Shown one piece after another: positions 1 to 10,721 of a stretch of DNA of 64,000 nt (the stretch's first letter is position 1; each line of letters begins with the position of its first letter). The notes beneath the pieces were generated by a model. That model saw only the letters and a list, made by a program, of their open reading frames with translations, did no database searches and was not told the DNA's origin. The position numbers were made by a program, and so were the translations under genes. Source of the stretch: Trichoderma breve (lineage: Eukaryota; Ascomycota; Sordariomycetes; Hypocreales; Hypocreaceae); NCBI RefSeq assembly GCF_028502605.1, contig NC_079233.1:4154001-4218000 (forward strand), written 5' to 3'.

Positions 1-585
1 AGCAGCGTACTTGCCAACGTCTCGCATATCGGTCACGCTGATTATGCCGTTACCGTCTCCGGGAATGGTGATGCTGCCGCTGTTGATATCGAGCAAGAAG
101 GCCGGGCCCTTGTATCCGGCTCGGGCAACTTCTTCGTCTCGCGGCGCGCCAGGGGCCCAGACGTTCATCCACAGACCGTTGATGAAGCGCGTGTACTCCA
201 ATCCAGACTTCTTTACCGCCTCCCAGACAGGTTCCTTGGCCTTGTAATAGGCGACTCGGTCGTATGCGGGAATGGACCATTCCGACGGCACGAAGCGCTT
301 TACTTTGGCTTCCTTGGCCGCTTCTAGGAGAGCGATTTGCAAGGTGCCAACGGTTGGGCCGTAAGTCCAGATGCAGCTGAGAACAGTGTGGACTCCTCGG
401 AGAGCGTTGGTGAGTTGCTCGTGGGAATCATAGTCGACGACTTTGACGATGGCGCCTTGGGCTTCGAGCTCGGGGCGTGGAGAGCGAGAAAGGATGACGA
501 GTTGGTGCTTCTTGGTTGCGAGGATGGCGTTGATGATGTTGGAGGCGATGGCTGAGCCTCCTCCAGCAATTGCGACAGTAACCAT
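1..585 (-). CDS. NmrA / isoflavone reductase-like NAD(P)-binding protein (3' part outside window)
   Basis: An uninterrupted frame of 195 codons starts at ATG 585-583 and runs off the window edge, so the C-terminus is missing. The N-terminus VTVAIAGGGSAIASNIINAI is a Rossmann beta-strand and glycine-rich turn, although its spacing is looser than the usual GxxGxxG. Later segments such as RFVPSEW and an aromatic-Lys stretch (AYYKAKEPVW) are typical of the NmrA/PCBER/isoflavone-reductase branch of atypical short-chain dehydrogenases. These are cytosolic and act either as NADPH-dependent reductases or as redox-sensing regulators; substrate cannot be read from this part. The gene follows a Zn2Cys6 regulator on the same strand, and its promoter holds a palindrome shared with that regulator (872-889), so control by the neighbour is plausible. 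Family assignment is good; function is unknown. Confidence 0.85.
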   Translation of the reverse strand, partial: MVTVAIAGGGSAIASNIINAILATKKHQLVILSRSPRPELEAQGAIVKVVDYDSHEQLTNALRGVHTVLSCIWTYGPTVGTLQIALLEAAKEAKVKRFVPSEWSIPAYDRVAYYKAKEPVWEAVKKSGLEYTRFINGLWMNVWAPGAPRDEEVARAGYKGPAFLLDINSGSITIPGDGNGIISVTDMRDVGKYAA

Positions 586-1171
586 TTTGATGAAAGGTAG
601 TTAGATTCAATTTGTTACTTGAAAGAATAGAATGGATTGTTGAGCTGTGAGTGTGATGAATGTCTTCGTGTTTTGACGAGAAGAACAAGCACATTTATAT
701 ACATCTGATACTCCATCACCCCCTTACTATTCAAACGTATCCATTTGTTACAAATGTCTCAATCAATAATCAAAACTTGCAAAGGTCATCAAATTGTTGT
801 TTTGCCACTATTCATCTTGCCGTGTCCGCATCAAGTTGCAATGAAGTTCAGCCCCCCTGTTCTGATTCGTCGCGGCCGACGGCGGCCGCGCTTCTCATCT
901 GGGTTTGCTGTTCCCGGCCCCAGTTCGCTGACTAGCAACTCCGCCGGTGGAGACATTGATCTTAGAAGAGAGCGGAGACTAAGACGAATAGATAATCAAA
1001 GAATTGTTGATTACAGGAATTCTAGAGTTATAAAGCTTAGCTGTTGTTCGGTTCTAAAGAGGGTACAATTATATTATATTACATCCTTTTTCATTTCCTT
1101 CTTCTATCCGAGTCATATCGTATGCCTTTGAAATTTATAACTATATAATACAAAATAGAGTAAGATGAGCA
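586..1171. other. Intergenic promoter region of the NmrA-like gene
   Basis: No credible gene. This is the upstream region of the minus-strand NmrA-like gene and the 3' flank of the regulator. The 872-889 palindrome is the only strong structure; the stretch from about 1040 to 1170 is AT-rich. Confidence 0.6.
871..890. promoter_or_regulatory. Palindromic GC element, copy B (candidate Zn2Cys6 site)
   Basis: Perfect 7-bp inverted arms CGCGGCC and GGCCGCG flank a 6-bp spacer GACGGC. The 18-bp core 872-889 is GCGGCCGACGGCGGCCGC. Its reverse complement matches the core at 3342-3359 in 17 of 18 positions. It contains CGG-N10-CCG, the kind of paired CGG triplet bound by Zn2Cys6 dimers. It lies 287 bp upstream of the NmrA-like start codon. 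Binding by the neighbouring regulator is inferred. Confidence 0.55.
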
Positions 1172-3144
1172 TTATTTAGACAGTAATGCGACCAAACAAG
1201 GATCGTTTTGAATTGGTTGAAAGTAGTTAAACGTGGATGGCGAATCAGACATGAGATCCGAAAGCACATTATCCACGGCCTGAAGGTGTTTTGCTGTAAC
1301 AAGGTAGGGTAAGTAATTAGTCATGTGTTGCTTTCTATACCACCATTCATGAAAGATAACTTACCTGCAGCTTGCCATCTCCTGCCATAATTCCAAGTAG
1401 CCTCCCGGAGTGTTTCAAGCGCCGCCGTCCACTCCGCCTCGTCCATGTCGTCGCGGAAAGAAATCAGCTCTAAGGTAGCTCGATAAATGACGTGGCAATA
1501 CGTCGGCGGAAACGATATTATATTAATCTTACGGTAATGGTTATTAATCGTGTCCGCCACATCGACAACCATGCGGACAATTGTCTTGACTACTAATGCG
1601 GAGGCGACGCGACATGATGGTGGGAAACCTTTAATATCGCCTTTGCATAGATCGTCCGCTGTGAGGGGTGGGTGTCGACTGTGTAAAAGGAGAAGTGAAC
1701 TTTGACAGGGGTAGGTTAGCATTCATCTTTTCCTCTTTTGTTGTTTATCACCACGATGACGTTGAAACAAGTGACTTACACGAGCGTTATGGCGGATGGC
1801 TCACAATATCCACACATGGCACCGCCGGACCGCTCAACAAGTATTCTCATAAGTTGCTGAAGTTCAATATCCAACTGATATTTCTCATCTCCTAGATGCT
1901 CTGGTGCATGAGCGGTCGCTATACTATGGCGAAAAGACACCGTCCTGTCAAACAAACACCACGCTTTTGCCTGATAGCCAAATACACCGGGCTCTTCATC
2001 CTGGGTAAGAACGGCGTCACCAAGGCGAGAGTATGAAGGATCAAGATCAAAGGCTTCAAAGGGAAGGTGCTGCGACATTGAAGCCTGGTGGATTGCAAAC
2101 GGCTTGGAGAACGTGGCATCGTGCAACATGGTTGACCTGCATGTAAGCGCATCAGTTAGTGCTCGATCAAAGTCATGGATAATCAATCCGGGATTCACAC
2201 CTGTCACGTATAACTAACGCCCACCAAACGTTGCATCGCTCGGCTACTCTGATCCATTCATCGCTATATCGAAGATGGTCCGACGGCGGCTTCTCATCTT
2301 GCAGGTCCATCCAATGACCCATTCGTGCGCATGTGCCAATGGTTTTGTAGCATTCTTTATACATGCCGAACCCGTACTCATAGCAAGACAAGAGCAATCC
2401 GGCTTGTATCATTTCCAAAGATGCATCTATGGTTGCGTTTACACTCCAAAATATGGACCGTGTTGCCTTGTACAATGGTTCTGGTGCCGTGCCAGTTGCA
2501 GGGCAGTGGATCGACAAGAGGATGCTGAGCAATAGAATGGCAAAATCTGGGCGTTTCGTTTTGCTAAAGTCTGTCATCTTGCTATAAAACAGCTTTTGCG
2601 ACATGATGGGTATCCATTTGTGGACATTGTCAAAGTAAAGGCTTAATGCTCTGTATATCTCCCCTGGATGTGACTGGAGAAGCTGATAGACCTCTTCACC
2701 AACATTCAATTTGGAGGCAAGCGCGTCTAGGCGTGAGATGAAATCGGCTTCATACTCAATTGGTCCCAATTGACTTTCTACCTCGGGAGGGTCCGGATCT
2801 GCGGCTGAGGGGGTTGACCTGGGCACTCTGGAAGCGCCAGGGACGAGCATCTCCTCGAATAGCTTGAGTCTCTTCCTAAGCTGGCGGAACTCTTCTATTA
2901 CCGGCACGCTATCGGCGGCATCTTCGTATACACATTGTATACGTAACCTAGAAGTATGAGTCTAGGCCCACCACCTTGTCAAAAGATCAGAAAAAGGTGT
3001 AGTCGCTTACCGCTGGCAATGTAGACATTTCGGTAGCGCCTTGTCACACTTCTTCTTCTTACGGCGACAGGAGAGACAGACGTTGTCTGCCCGTTCCCGT
3101 GTGGGTCCTTCAGCACTTTCAGGGGAGGGCAGATTAGAACTCAT
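1172..3144 (-). CDS. Zn2Cys6 fungal transcription factor, five exons, 564 aa
   Basis: Exons are 3144-3011, 2947-2201, 2136-1780, 1699-1365 and 1293-1172, all with GT-AG junctions and one continuous frame of 564 residues. The binuclear zinc cluster has Cys23, 26, 33, 40, 43 and 50 (CLSCRRKKKKCDKALPKC, then LHCQRLRIQC) and is split by intron 1. The rest (for example EIYRALSLYFDNVHKWIPIM, SCYEYGFGMY, CNVWWALVIRDR) matches the fungal-specific transcription factor domain, a nuclear middle-homology region. It lies directly upstream of the NmrA-like gene on the same strand. A 20-bp palindrome at 3341-3360 in its own promoter and a near-copy at 871-890 suggest autoregulation and control of that neighbour. 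Ligand and target pathway cannot be read from the sequence. The start is the first ATG before the zinc cluster. Confidence 0.88.
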
Positions 3145-4043
3145 AACTGCACATCTATGGGAATTTAGTAACTTTGAACCTTGAAAACGAGGAGAATGAG
3201 CCTGCTAGAATGATATGTGCAAGTATGTGTTTAGGATTGGACGGCTCATTGAGACGGCCACTGACGGAGCTGCAACTTGTATCGGACTTAAGGCGCCGGA
3301 GCCATGAGGCGGACTTTTGCGGATATGAGCCAAGTTGGTTGGCGGCCGCGGTCGGCCGCCAATTGATGGCTCCATTCGCTTGCCATGCAAATCACATAAT
3401 CAACATGAGTATGTAATCTAGACTCGAAGCCGGGATGCGGATGAGCTGAGCATGATGAGCACATTGCAAAAGCTGCTTGATGTTTCAGTTATGAAGTGCA
3501 TACCTGGCTTACAAATCTCAAGTCAACTCCCTATTCCGCCCAAACACAAAGAGTGTTTGATTCCGCCATGAAATGAACCCGACTCTGTGGAAGAGACATA
3601 CGAGGCGCTTCTTCACTGGCAGTTGCTGTAAGAAGACACTCGTGACAACTGCTGCATAGCAGCAGGAGATGTAAGACGGCGCATCTTTCTCCCCGTGGGC
3701 TCCCTGGGATTCTTTTGTAGAAGGACGTGGGTTTGCACAGCAAAGTGAGATGATGACTTATAGCAAAACTGAACAATCATAAGAAGGCTCTGGTCTTTCA
3801 GAGCATATAGAGCTCTTTCTAACATTTCCATGTCATTCCTCACAATACCGGGGTTGCTGTAGCTTGGTCCAATGTTGCTACTCTGGCCAATCAGTTAGCC
3901 AGTTTCGACTAGAAACCAGCGTCTGTCGCACAGCGAGCTGCATGCTGAACAAAGACATCAATCGGGAGATTCAATCTCAGCCAACGAACTGAGATTCTGC
4001 CGCCCTCAAGAAGAGGTTTGGACTCAGGCGAAGCCATATAATT
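3145..4043. other. Promoter of the regulator and spacer before tRNA
   Basis: No convincing gene; short open frames on both strands lack family features. It holds the palindrome 3341-3360 and otherwise only the 5' flank of the tRNA gene. Confidence 0.55.
3341..3360. promoter_or_regulatory. Palindromic GC element, copy A (candidate Zn2Cys6 site)
   Basis: Perfect arms GGCGGCC and GGCCGCC around spacer GCGGTC. The 18-bp core at 3342-3359 (GCGGCCGCGGTCGGCCGC) differs at one base from the reverse complement of the core at 872-889. It lies 198 bp upstream of the Zn2Cys6 start codon. The paired CGG-N10-CCG layout suits a Zn2Cys6 dimer; autoregulation is inferred. Confidence 0.55.
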
Positions 4044-4115
4044 GGTCTAGTGGCGCAATGGCAGCGCGTTGCTTTCCGGTGGCAGAGGTTCCAGGTTCGA
4101 CCCCTGGCTGGATCG
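4044..4115 (+). tRNA. tRNA-Arg (anticodon CCG), no intron
   Basis: A 72-nt cloverleaf folds cleanly. The acceptor GGTCTAG pairs with CTGGATC through G-T wobbles, the D stem is GCGC/GCGC, the anticodon stem TTGCT/GGCAG closes the loop TTCCGGT, and the T arm CCAGG-TTCGACC-CCTGG is perfect. The loop gives anticodon CCG, which reads the arginine codon CGG. The discriminator is G, and a T7 run follows as RNA polymerase III terminator. Confidence 0.95.
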
Positions 4116-4129
4116 AGTTTCATGATTTC

Positions 4130-4136
4130 TTTTTTT
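4130..4136 (+). terminator. RNA polymerase III T-run terminator
   Basis: Seven consecutive T residues begin 15 nt after the end of tRNA-Arg(CCG), the usual position and form of a Pol III terminator. Confidence 0.75.
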
Positions 4137-5781
4137 GCAAAAATCTCGAATCAAATCGAAACAAGCAGTGGCCATACTCTCGCTTTCTCTATTCTTTGTT
4201 TGGGTGGTTCGATGAGTGGATTCCAGTTGAGCTTCTAACTCGTCGGGGATAGCACAGCGATGGTGCTGTAACTACCGTACCGGCATTCTGCTCCTGTCAT
4301 CAATGGCAGCTGAGCATCTGCTTTCTGCAGTTTGTGTGGCAGTTAATTATTCCTGGCCTATGGCGCATCAGCAAGTCCGAATACGCGCGCCCTTCCTGGT
4401 GTCCTGACCCCTGTCTGTCGGCTTGTAGTCTACATTTTTAGCTTGGCTACACTGATTGTTTTACAACTGATGCCAGACTGGCCAATCATGAGCGCAACAG
4501 GCGTTGCTTCAGCGGGAGGAATGTGAAGCGCAAAGAGCGTCGCCGGGTTCTGAAAATAGCATCAGCATTACTAGCTCCCGACACGGTCAAAATTTCATCC
4601 TTTTTTCTCTTTGTCTTATGGCTCTCGCTCAAGTTTGGAATCAGAGGGTTCCATATCATTGAAGTCTCACCGTCATCATCGTCCTCAGTAGCATTCCATG
4701 CAGGATTGCGGCTAAACCAGCCACTACGCGCCGTCATCAGCACGTAGGCAGGCCACGCCATTTGGGCTGTGAAAAAATGGCATAGCTCAGCCACTGTGGC
4801 CCAATCAAGGGGAGGCGTGTAAATTGACCACCATTCTGTCTGATTTTTTCTTTGTTGAGGGTTGAGGGCAGTGAAAGAGGGCCCTGGTCCAGCCAAGCTA
4901 GATTCGCAGCTTGCTTGCATCATCAGTGTGAAAGTGCAAGTCTGTACTGTCTGATCATCTGCCGTTTTTGCTGCTAGCCTGCAGTGGAGCTGAAAAGACG
5001 ATGCGATTAGTCTGGTACCTAGGAGATACCTGGGCGCGGCATGGATGAAACAGGGCAGCAGGCGCTTAACCGGTTCGCATCGTTGGTTCTTGCCGGGTCT
5101 CTTGTTAATGCTGCCGGGTTCATGGTGACGTAGTGACGAGCCACATCGCATGACATCACGCAGCGATTCCATGGAAGTGTCTTGTTGCTGTGATTGACTT
5201 GCACGGTAGCAGCTGCTTTAGATCGTGTGTAAGTCGTCGGTTGCCTTGGTTTGCAAACATGTAACAAGTATTAAATCCTCTCGTGCCTCGCTCGTATCGT
5301 GTCTGGTCTATTGATCCATTCTCAACTCTTCTCATCCTCCTTCACCCACCAAACTCTGACACTATACTCTGGTGATTATTTCTTTGCAACAAGTGAACGT
5401 GAAACAGTCACAATCGCTCCAAACGAGACAAGACGCATTCAAGCCTAACTAGCCCGAAACTGGCCCCTTCACCAAGGGCTCTGCAGTGACTGGACCGTCA
5501 TTACACGCCATCCTCTAGCCGACACACCCTCACAGTTAGCTCCGCAGCTTTCAACATCCAATTCGACGCCACTCGCCTGTGGGAGAGCTCCTTGTTCTGG
5601 CAGCTTCTCAGGTGTTATTAAAACCCTTCTCTCCTCCCACCCTCTGCGTTTGATCGGTTTCTTCAGACATTTGTGCGGCTCTCTGCAAAGTTGTGTGATC
5701 AAGAGCATTACAAGGCATCCCAGAAAAGAGTCATCGTTTTTATAACCAGAACAAGGCCGTTTGCCTAAACTACTGCCCAAC
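4137..5781. other. Intergenic region without a supported gene
   Basis: A 228-codon minus-strand frame at 4486-5172 is the only long open frame; it shows no recognisable domain, signal peptide or transmembrane pattern, and I do not call it a gene. From about 5280 to 5780 the plus strand is rich in CT stretches and ATG-poor, as expected for the core promoter and 5' leader of the MARVEL gene starting at 5782. Confidence 0.5.
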
Positions 5782-6302
5782 ATGGCTCTCGGAATGATTA
5801 CCATTATCCACATCGTGCTTGCCATCCTCGTCATTATCGAGCTCGGCATCACAGGCTATCGTGAGTTGAACTTAACAAACCTATTCATTTCTTGCTGTCC
5901 TCCCCACTAACAGTTCTCCTTGTAGTTGTTAATGTCACTTCTGGCTTTGGTTATTCGTCGCCCGCCACCTATGCGTTTATGCTGTTCAACTCCATCTGGA
6001 GCTTGTTGATCCTCGTCTACCTGGCCGTCACGCCACTTTACGTTGCTCGCTTCTACCATGCTCTTGTAGCGTTTGTCCTCTTGGTCATTACGACTATCTT
6101 CTGGTTTGCCGGTGCGATCGCCATGGCTGCCTTTATTGGAGTCCCCGCGTGCCACGGAAACACCTTTTGCCAGACGTCGCAGGCCGGAGTCGCGTTCGGA
6201 TTCTTCTTGTGGGCAGGATTCTTGGGCCTCACGATTCTCGAGGGCTTGACTACCTTGAGGGGCCACGCACGTGCTGATAAGACGACTCCCTCAAATGTCT
6301 AG
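5782..6302 (+). CDS. MARVEL-domain four-helix membrane protein, 151 aa
   Basis: Exon 1 is 5782-5860 and exon 2 is 5926-6302, joined at GTGAGT and TGTAG. A second acceptor at 5912-5913 stays in frame and would add four residues (LLLV). The protein is a run of four hydrophobic helices: ITIIHIVLAILVIIELGI, an AFMLFNSIWSLLILVYLAV helix, VAFVLLVITTIFWFAGAIAM and VAFGFFLWAGFLGLTILEGL, with a loop carrying two cysteines (ACHGNTFC). This is the layout of the fungal MARVEL family, small tetraspan proteins of the plasma membrane and vesicles related to Nce102. It is followed in the same direction by a second MARVEL gene. Its precise cellular role cannot be inferred. Confidence 0.85.
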
Positions 6303-7970
6303 AAGTTTTGAGCCTTCTCGATAGGAACAGGTGGGGTGGAGAAGAGGAAGAAGGGGAAGATGGATGTCGATGAAATGCGGCAATGATGCGATGCGATGCG
6401 AAGATGCTGAATGCTTTGGAACTGGAGTGATGATACCCTAATACACCTTTATGAGGATTTCTTTTTTTGTTCAACGGTTTGCTACGGAATTTTATGTCAC
6501 TACCTGCCTATTGATTAAGCCAGCAAAGGCCAAAAAGAGCGACAGTATGAATATATGAGTCTCGTTTCAATATCCTCATCCAATGGTGACTGTTTTAATG
6601 CTAAAGTGCTAGATGCAGTGTAAAGTCTAGTTGAGACCAGCATTGTCCATCCCTGCGTCCTTGGGGTTCGCATCGCAGGTATTGACTGTATGCTGCCCTA
6701 CCCACGAGAGCAGAATCCTGCATCCGGGAATTAAAAGTCTGTGCAATTGCTGAGTGCCGACCCCACCAGTTGTCTTGGCCCACAAGCGGAGTGACGGAAC
6801 AAAGGCGTTGACAAAGAGAAAAGAGACACGTCCAACAAGCGGGACAAGGTGGCATTTCATTGTTTGGCATTACTCCCTGTGATTTCAAGTTGCCAGCAAT
6901 GAGGGCTTACGAGATGCACCAGCATTGACAGCCAAACACGTGGCAGGCGGTGTGCCCAACTTTGCATGATCAATGCCTTGTATAAGTGGCCTTGCTTGGG
7001 TCTGAATAGAATAGATGGGGCCGGCTGATGGAATGGGGGGCTTCTGCAGAGGAGATCCCCATCAGTGACAGATTCTGGGTCAACTGCAGTTCCTTTCTTC
7101 GTCTCATGTCTGCCATAGAGTTTGCGGCGTCGCCAAAACTAATACGCCGTTGCCGCAACTTTGGCTCCCATTAGCTTGCGGGAACTATTGCCTGTTTACG
7201 CGCATATTTCGAGTGGCTGGTTTTTTTTCGCTGCTCTGGTTACCAGCCACTCAATCCACGTTTTTTCTCTCTTCTCTTCTTCAGAAAAAAAAAAGACCCC
7301 TGGCAGCCATCCAGCCACACAGTTTGGTTGGTTGCCCCCACCCAACGACAGCTTTTCCCCTGCTATTGCTGCTGCATGCTTGGTTGTCTTACAGCTTCAT
7401 TGATTGCGCAACATGCATCCATCTTTTTCTTTGACTTCGAGTTTAGCCGTGCCCTCCCCTCCCAAGAGCTGGCTTTAGCTTCATATCGCCAAGTATTGAT
7501 TTGTCTAGTAGCCAATATTCAGAAAATCCCGCGCAAAAGGGCCTTTTTCTCCCATTCTTTCTCTGTTCAATTTCCCCGCCACACCCCCAAGATACAACCA
7601 TCTTTTTGGTTTCTTTACCCAAAGCAGCGGGTTTCTTCCCAACCACCTCATATTCTGTTGACGCGCATATGCACGGGTTGGGATTCAGGTACTAGACTAT
7701 TGACTAGGTAGAATAATAAAAGCGTGGAGGCGCATTGCCACGTTTTTTTGCGAGATCTTCCTTTTCTCTCTCTTTCTTTTCTTGTGTTGCATCATTCCTG
7801 TGATTAGAGACTGAGGCTACATAGCTTGGTGTTGCCCGAGACTTCGATTGCTTTAGCTGCAGCGTTCCGAATTGGATCAGCTCAGGTCAAACCCAGTTGC
7901 ATAGATACCGTCACATCGTCATCGTCATCGTCATCGTCACTCGTCGCATCTGCGACCCCGATTGCCCACG
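6303..7970. other. Intergenic region between the two MARVEL genes
   Basis: No credible gene. From about 7200 to 7820 the plus strand is pyrimidine-rich, with many short open frames beginning at non-ATG codons, consistent with the promoter and a long 5' leader of the second MARVEL gene. A short trinucleotide-type repeat lies at 7911-7946. Confidence 0.5.
7911..7946 (+). repeat. ATCGTC microsatellite in the 5' leader
   Basis: A run of ATCGTC units, slightly interrupted at both ends, sits 25-60 nt upstream of the second MARVEL start codon. It would be transcribed in the 5' leader and could vary in length among strains. Confidence 0.7.
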
Positions 7971-8671
7971 ATGTTGTTCGCAATCGTCTTTGTGTGCACT
8001 CGCATCTCACAAATTGTCACTCTGGTATGCTCCCTCTCCCCCTCTCTCACCGTAGCTCTCCCTCTCAGCGCATCGCAATCGCATCGCAATTCTCTACCGA
8101 AGAGATACTCATATCCTTCCAGACACCGCCAGTTGGCATGCTCAGCTGGTTCGTCGGCAAGTTCAACGACGCAAACGTCCTCACGCCCAACGCCATCCTC
8201 GTCCTCTTCATCGTCACCGTCCTCGCCCTCGCATGGTGCCTCTTCACCCTCCTCGCCTACAGCCGCTCCTCCCACAACGCGCTCTTCGTCTCCTTTGTCG
8301 ATCTCTGCTTCCTCGGCGCCCTCATCGCCGGCATATACTTCTTGCGCGGGATCCAGTTTGCCGACTGCCAGGACCCCTCGAGAGACGAGATTTGGTACAA
8401 CAAGGTTCATGATGTGGGCATTCCTGGCTTCTCTTGGGGCGTCAACAAGCCCTGCGCCATGCTCAAGGCTTCGTGGGCCTTTGCGATTATGAACACCGTC
8501 TTCTTTGCCACCACTGCATTTGCTGCGTGGATGCATGGCGATAGCGTTGTTGTGGAGGAGCGCGTTGTGCGACGGAGCTCGCACTCGCATCGCGGCAGTC
8601 ACAGCCATCGTCACCGCAGCCATTCGGGTTCTGGTCACAGCTACCACTCCGCTCGTCGAGTATACGTATAA
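7971..8671 (+). CDS. MARVEL-domain membrane protein with Ser/His/Arg-rich tail, 200 aa
   Basis: Exon 1 (7971-8024) and exon 2 (8123-8671) join in phase 0 across a 98-nt intron. Four hydrophobic segments are visible: MLFAIVFVCTRISQIVTL joined to the following strand, AILVLFIVTVLALAWCLFTL, LFVSFVDLCFLGALIAGIYF and a helix containing ASWAFAIMNTVFFATTAF. A short extracellular-type loop with Cys residues precedes the last helix. The C-terminus from about residue 170 is a hydrophilic tail of alternating Ser, His and Arg, probably cytosolic. This matches the fungal MARVEL family. The exon-2 frame stays open through the intron and contains an ATG at 8027, so an intron-retained transcript could give an alternative N-terminus. 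The role is unknown beyond membrane organisation. Confidence 0.82.
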
Positions 8672-9122
8672 TGGGGAGCGCTTCAGGGAAAGGGGGAGAG
8701 AAGCAAGCACAATTAATAAATGGGGTTTACTGGGAACGGATTAGACGTCAACGTCTCCGTATACGAAGGACGTTGCTGGGTTCAAAGGAGGATCAGGCGC
8801 AGTACTGATGACTTATGACTGAAAGAGAGGCACGATTGCTGCAACGATAATGTTTTGTCTTTTTTTTTCTTGGTTCTTCTTTTCACGATATACATGTTGG
8901 GCAGCTCCAATTCAGGAGAATATTTACATTTTTGCGCTTTGTATATAGTACGAGGGGCCAGCAGGTGGAAAAGCCCCCGATGATATCTAGCAGCGTTGAT
9001 TGTCTGCGACGAGTAAATGATCAACAGCCAAAGTTTCTACCTTATTCAACTTTGCATCCCATATGTGTCCCACGTGGTCATCATAAAAAGTTTGTTCACA
9101 TCCCAAACATCTCACAGGACCA
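8672..9122. other. Convergent 3' region between MARVEL gene and DPH2
   Basis: The two flanking genes converge here. I see T-rich and A-rich stretches suited to 3' ends and no gene. Confidence 0.55.
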
Positions 9123-10721
9123 CTAGTGCTTGTCCGCCTCTTCACCCACATGATAGCCTCTCGCTATGCCACTTCGTCCCTCTTCTACCACCGTGCTAGC
9201 TTCGTCATTAAAGTCGCTGCCCAGTCCTTGCCATGTCCTCTGAGATCGGAGATATTCCGCACCAGGGCTGGCCACGCCGTTGATGCTCGCCAATTCGCCT
9301 ACTGTTCTCTTTATCAATGCATCGGATGACCGCGGCTCACTATTGCCCTCCACTTGCTGAGCCTTGGATGCGCTTCTCGTCGGAAGCTGCATTGGCCTGC
9401 TACTGCTGACGAGTTTTCCTGTTCGCAGATCAAATACGGGCGGTAGCGATTCATCTTCATCCAGATCGTCTCCGGCACCATCTTCAACCGTCGCATCCGC
9501 CTCATCCTTGTCATTGTATTCCTTCTCTTCTTTCTTAGCACCGTCGTCAACTTCAAGCTTTAGCTTCTCGATGCCTCCCCACCACTCTCCACCCCATACT
9601 CGTACTTCTTCGCTCATCAATGCCACCTCCATCTCAAAGGGTGTGATGACAGGCCGCCAGTAGCCAGCATCCTCTTCGATCAGCCCGCTTTCCCAGCATC
9701 CCACAACGACCCAGCCCTCGATTTCGGCAAAGTTAGCCAGCTTGGCGGGGTTGAGTTTGCCCACAACAACGGTATAGCTCTTCTTTCCGGCGGCCGCAAT
9801 CTTCTTCCGCAGCAGGTCAATTGACGAGAGGTAATTTGATACGGAGAGGGTGTTGACGAGGATGCCAATGACACCCGCCGAAGCAAGGGTGAGGACGCGA
9901 GCGAAGCGCCGGCGCAAGAGACCCGCTGTTCGGAAGGTCGGGTTGTCGAGGGTGGGAGATGACGGTGAAGGTACAGAGAGGACATGTAGGGAGGCGAATC
10001 GGGACTGGAGCGCGAGAAGTAGAGATGCGGGAGGATCCGAAATGTGGAAGAGCGAATGCGACTTGAGGAGTTCTTCGTCTATTGAGTTGCCCAATATTCT
10101 CCTGTTGGGTATTACCCCAGCAGGGTCTCTGATTACCTCCGTCGCTACTATGTTGCTGTATCCCAGCTCTCCGAGCGCCTTTGATATCGGCTCCACGTGG
10201 TTCTGATATGTCAAGTCTGCCATGATGACGACCTTTGTGTCTTTGTGGCCGAATTCTTTGGTGAATTGCTCAATGACGGCATCGTAATCCAGCTCCTGGG
10301 ATGTGTATACGTATATAACCGGTAGTCGACTCGTCGGACTCAGGCATGTCCTTCCATAGTGGACTACCACATCTGCATTTGTATGTTCGGCTGCAATCTC
10401 GTCGACGCAGCAAGCGCTGTAGCTTGTGTCCGCAAGAATGCATATCCTCCAATCCTTTGCGCCCTCTTCTGTGCTTGTGTTTTCCAGTTCCTGCTTTAGC
10501 ACTTCAACTACTCTTGGAGCGTCGACGAGCATGTGATCTGGAAACTGTAGTGCGACTCTCTTCCATCCACCTTGGCGGATCTCTGTCGCAGTGCGCGCGA
10601 TCTCGTACGTCGTCCTGAGCGCATCGAGAGAGAGCGTAGACTTGGTTTCGCTTTGTTCGGTGGTTGCGAAGAGGTTATCGTCTGGAGTCGACAGCACGGG
10701 GGCTGAAGAGAGTTCGGTCAT
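9123..10721 (-). CDS. DPH2: Diphthamide biosynthesis protein 2
   Basis: A single exon of 532 residues starts at ATG 10721. The family's first step transfers 3-amino-3-carboxypropyl from S-adenosylmethionine to a histidine of elongation factor 2; DPH1 and DPH2 form a radical-type [4Fe-4S] heterodimer in the cytosol. Seen here: [20 protein letters not shown] near residues 50-70, [16 protein letters not shown] followed by [20 protein letters not shown] in domain 1, and in domain 3 [13 protein letters not shown] with [14 protein letters not shown]. The cysteines in CCVDE and VGCWES are at the cluster-binding places known for DPH2. Length fits the fungal DPH2 proteins rather than DPH1. The segment at about residues 395-420 is acidic and low complexity. 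It converges with the MARVEL gene. Confidence 0.93.
   Translation of the reverse strand: MTELSSAPVLSTPDDNLFATTEQSETKSTLSLDALRTTYEIARTATEIRQGGWKRVALQFPDHMLVDAPRVVEVLKQELENTSTEEGAKDWRICILADTSYSACCVDEIAAEHTNADVVVHYGRTCLSPTSRLPVIYVYTSQELDYDAVIEQFTKEFGHKDTKVVIMADLTYQNHVEPISKALGELGYSNIVATEVIRDPAGVIPNRRILGNSIDEELLKSHSLFHISDPPASLLLALQSRFASLHVLSVPSPSSPTLDNPTFRTAGLLRRRFARVLTLASAGVIGILVNTLSVSNYLSSIDLLRKKIAAAGKKSYTVVVGKLNPAKLANFAEIEGWVVVGCWESGLIEEDAGYWRPVITPFEMEVALMSEEVRVWGGEWWGGIEKLKLEVDDGAKKEEKEYNDKDEADATVEDGAGDDLDEDESLPPVFDLRTGKLVSSSRPMQLPTRSASKAQQVEGNSEPRSSDALIKRTVGELASINGVASPGAEYLRSQRTWQGLGSDFNDEASTVVEEGRSGIARGYHVGEEADKH

Noticed and set aside
4486..5172. 228-codon minus-strand open frame with ATG start
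   Set aside because: No recognised domain, signal peptide, membrane segment or intron pattern, and it overlaps the promoter side of the MARVEL gene. A chance frame is as likely; expression data would be needed to call it.
5907..6266. 119-codon minus-strand frame over the MARVEL gene
   Set aside because: Antisense shadow with a highly charged, unstructured translation.
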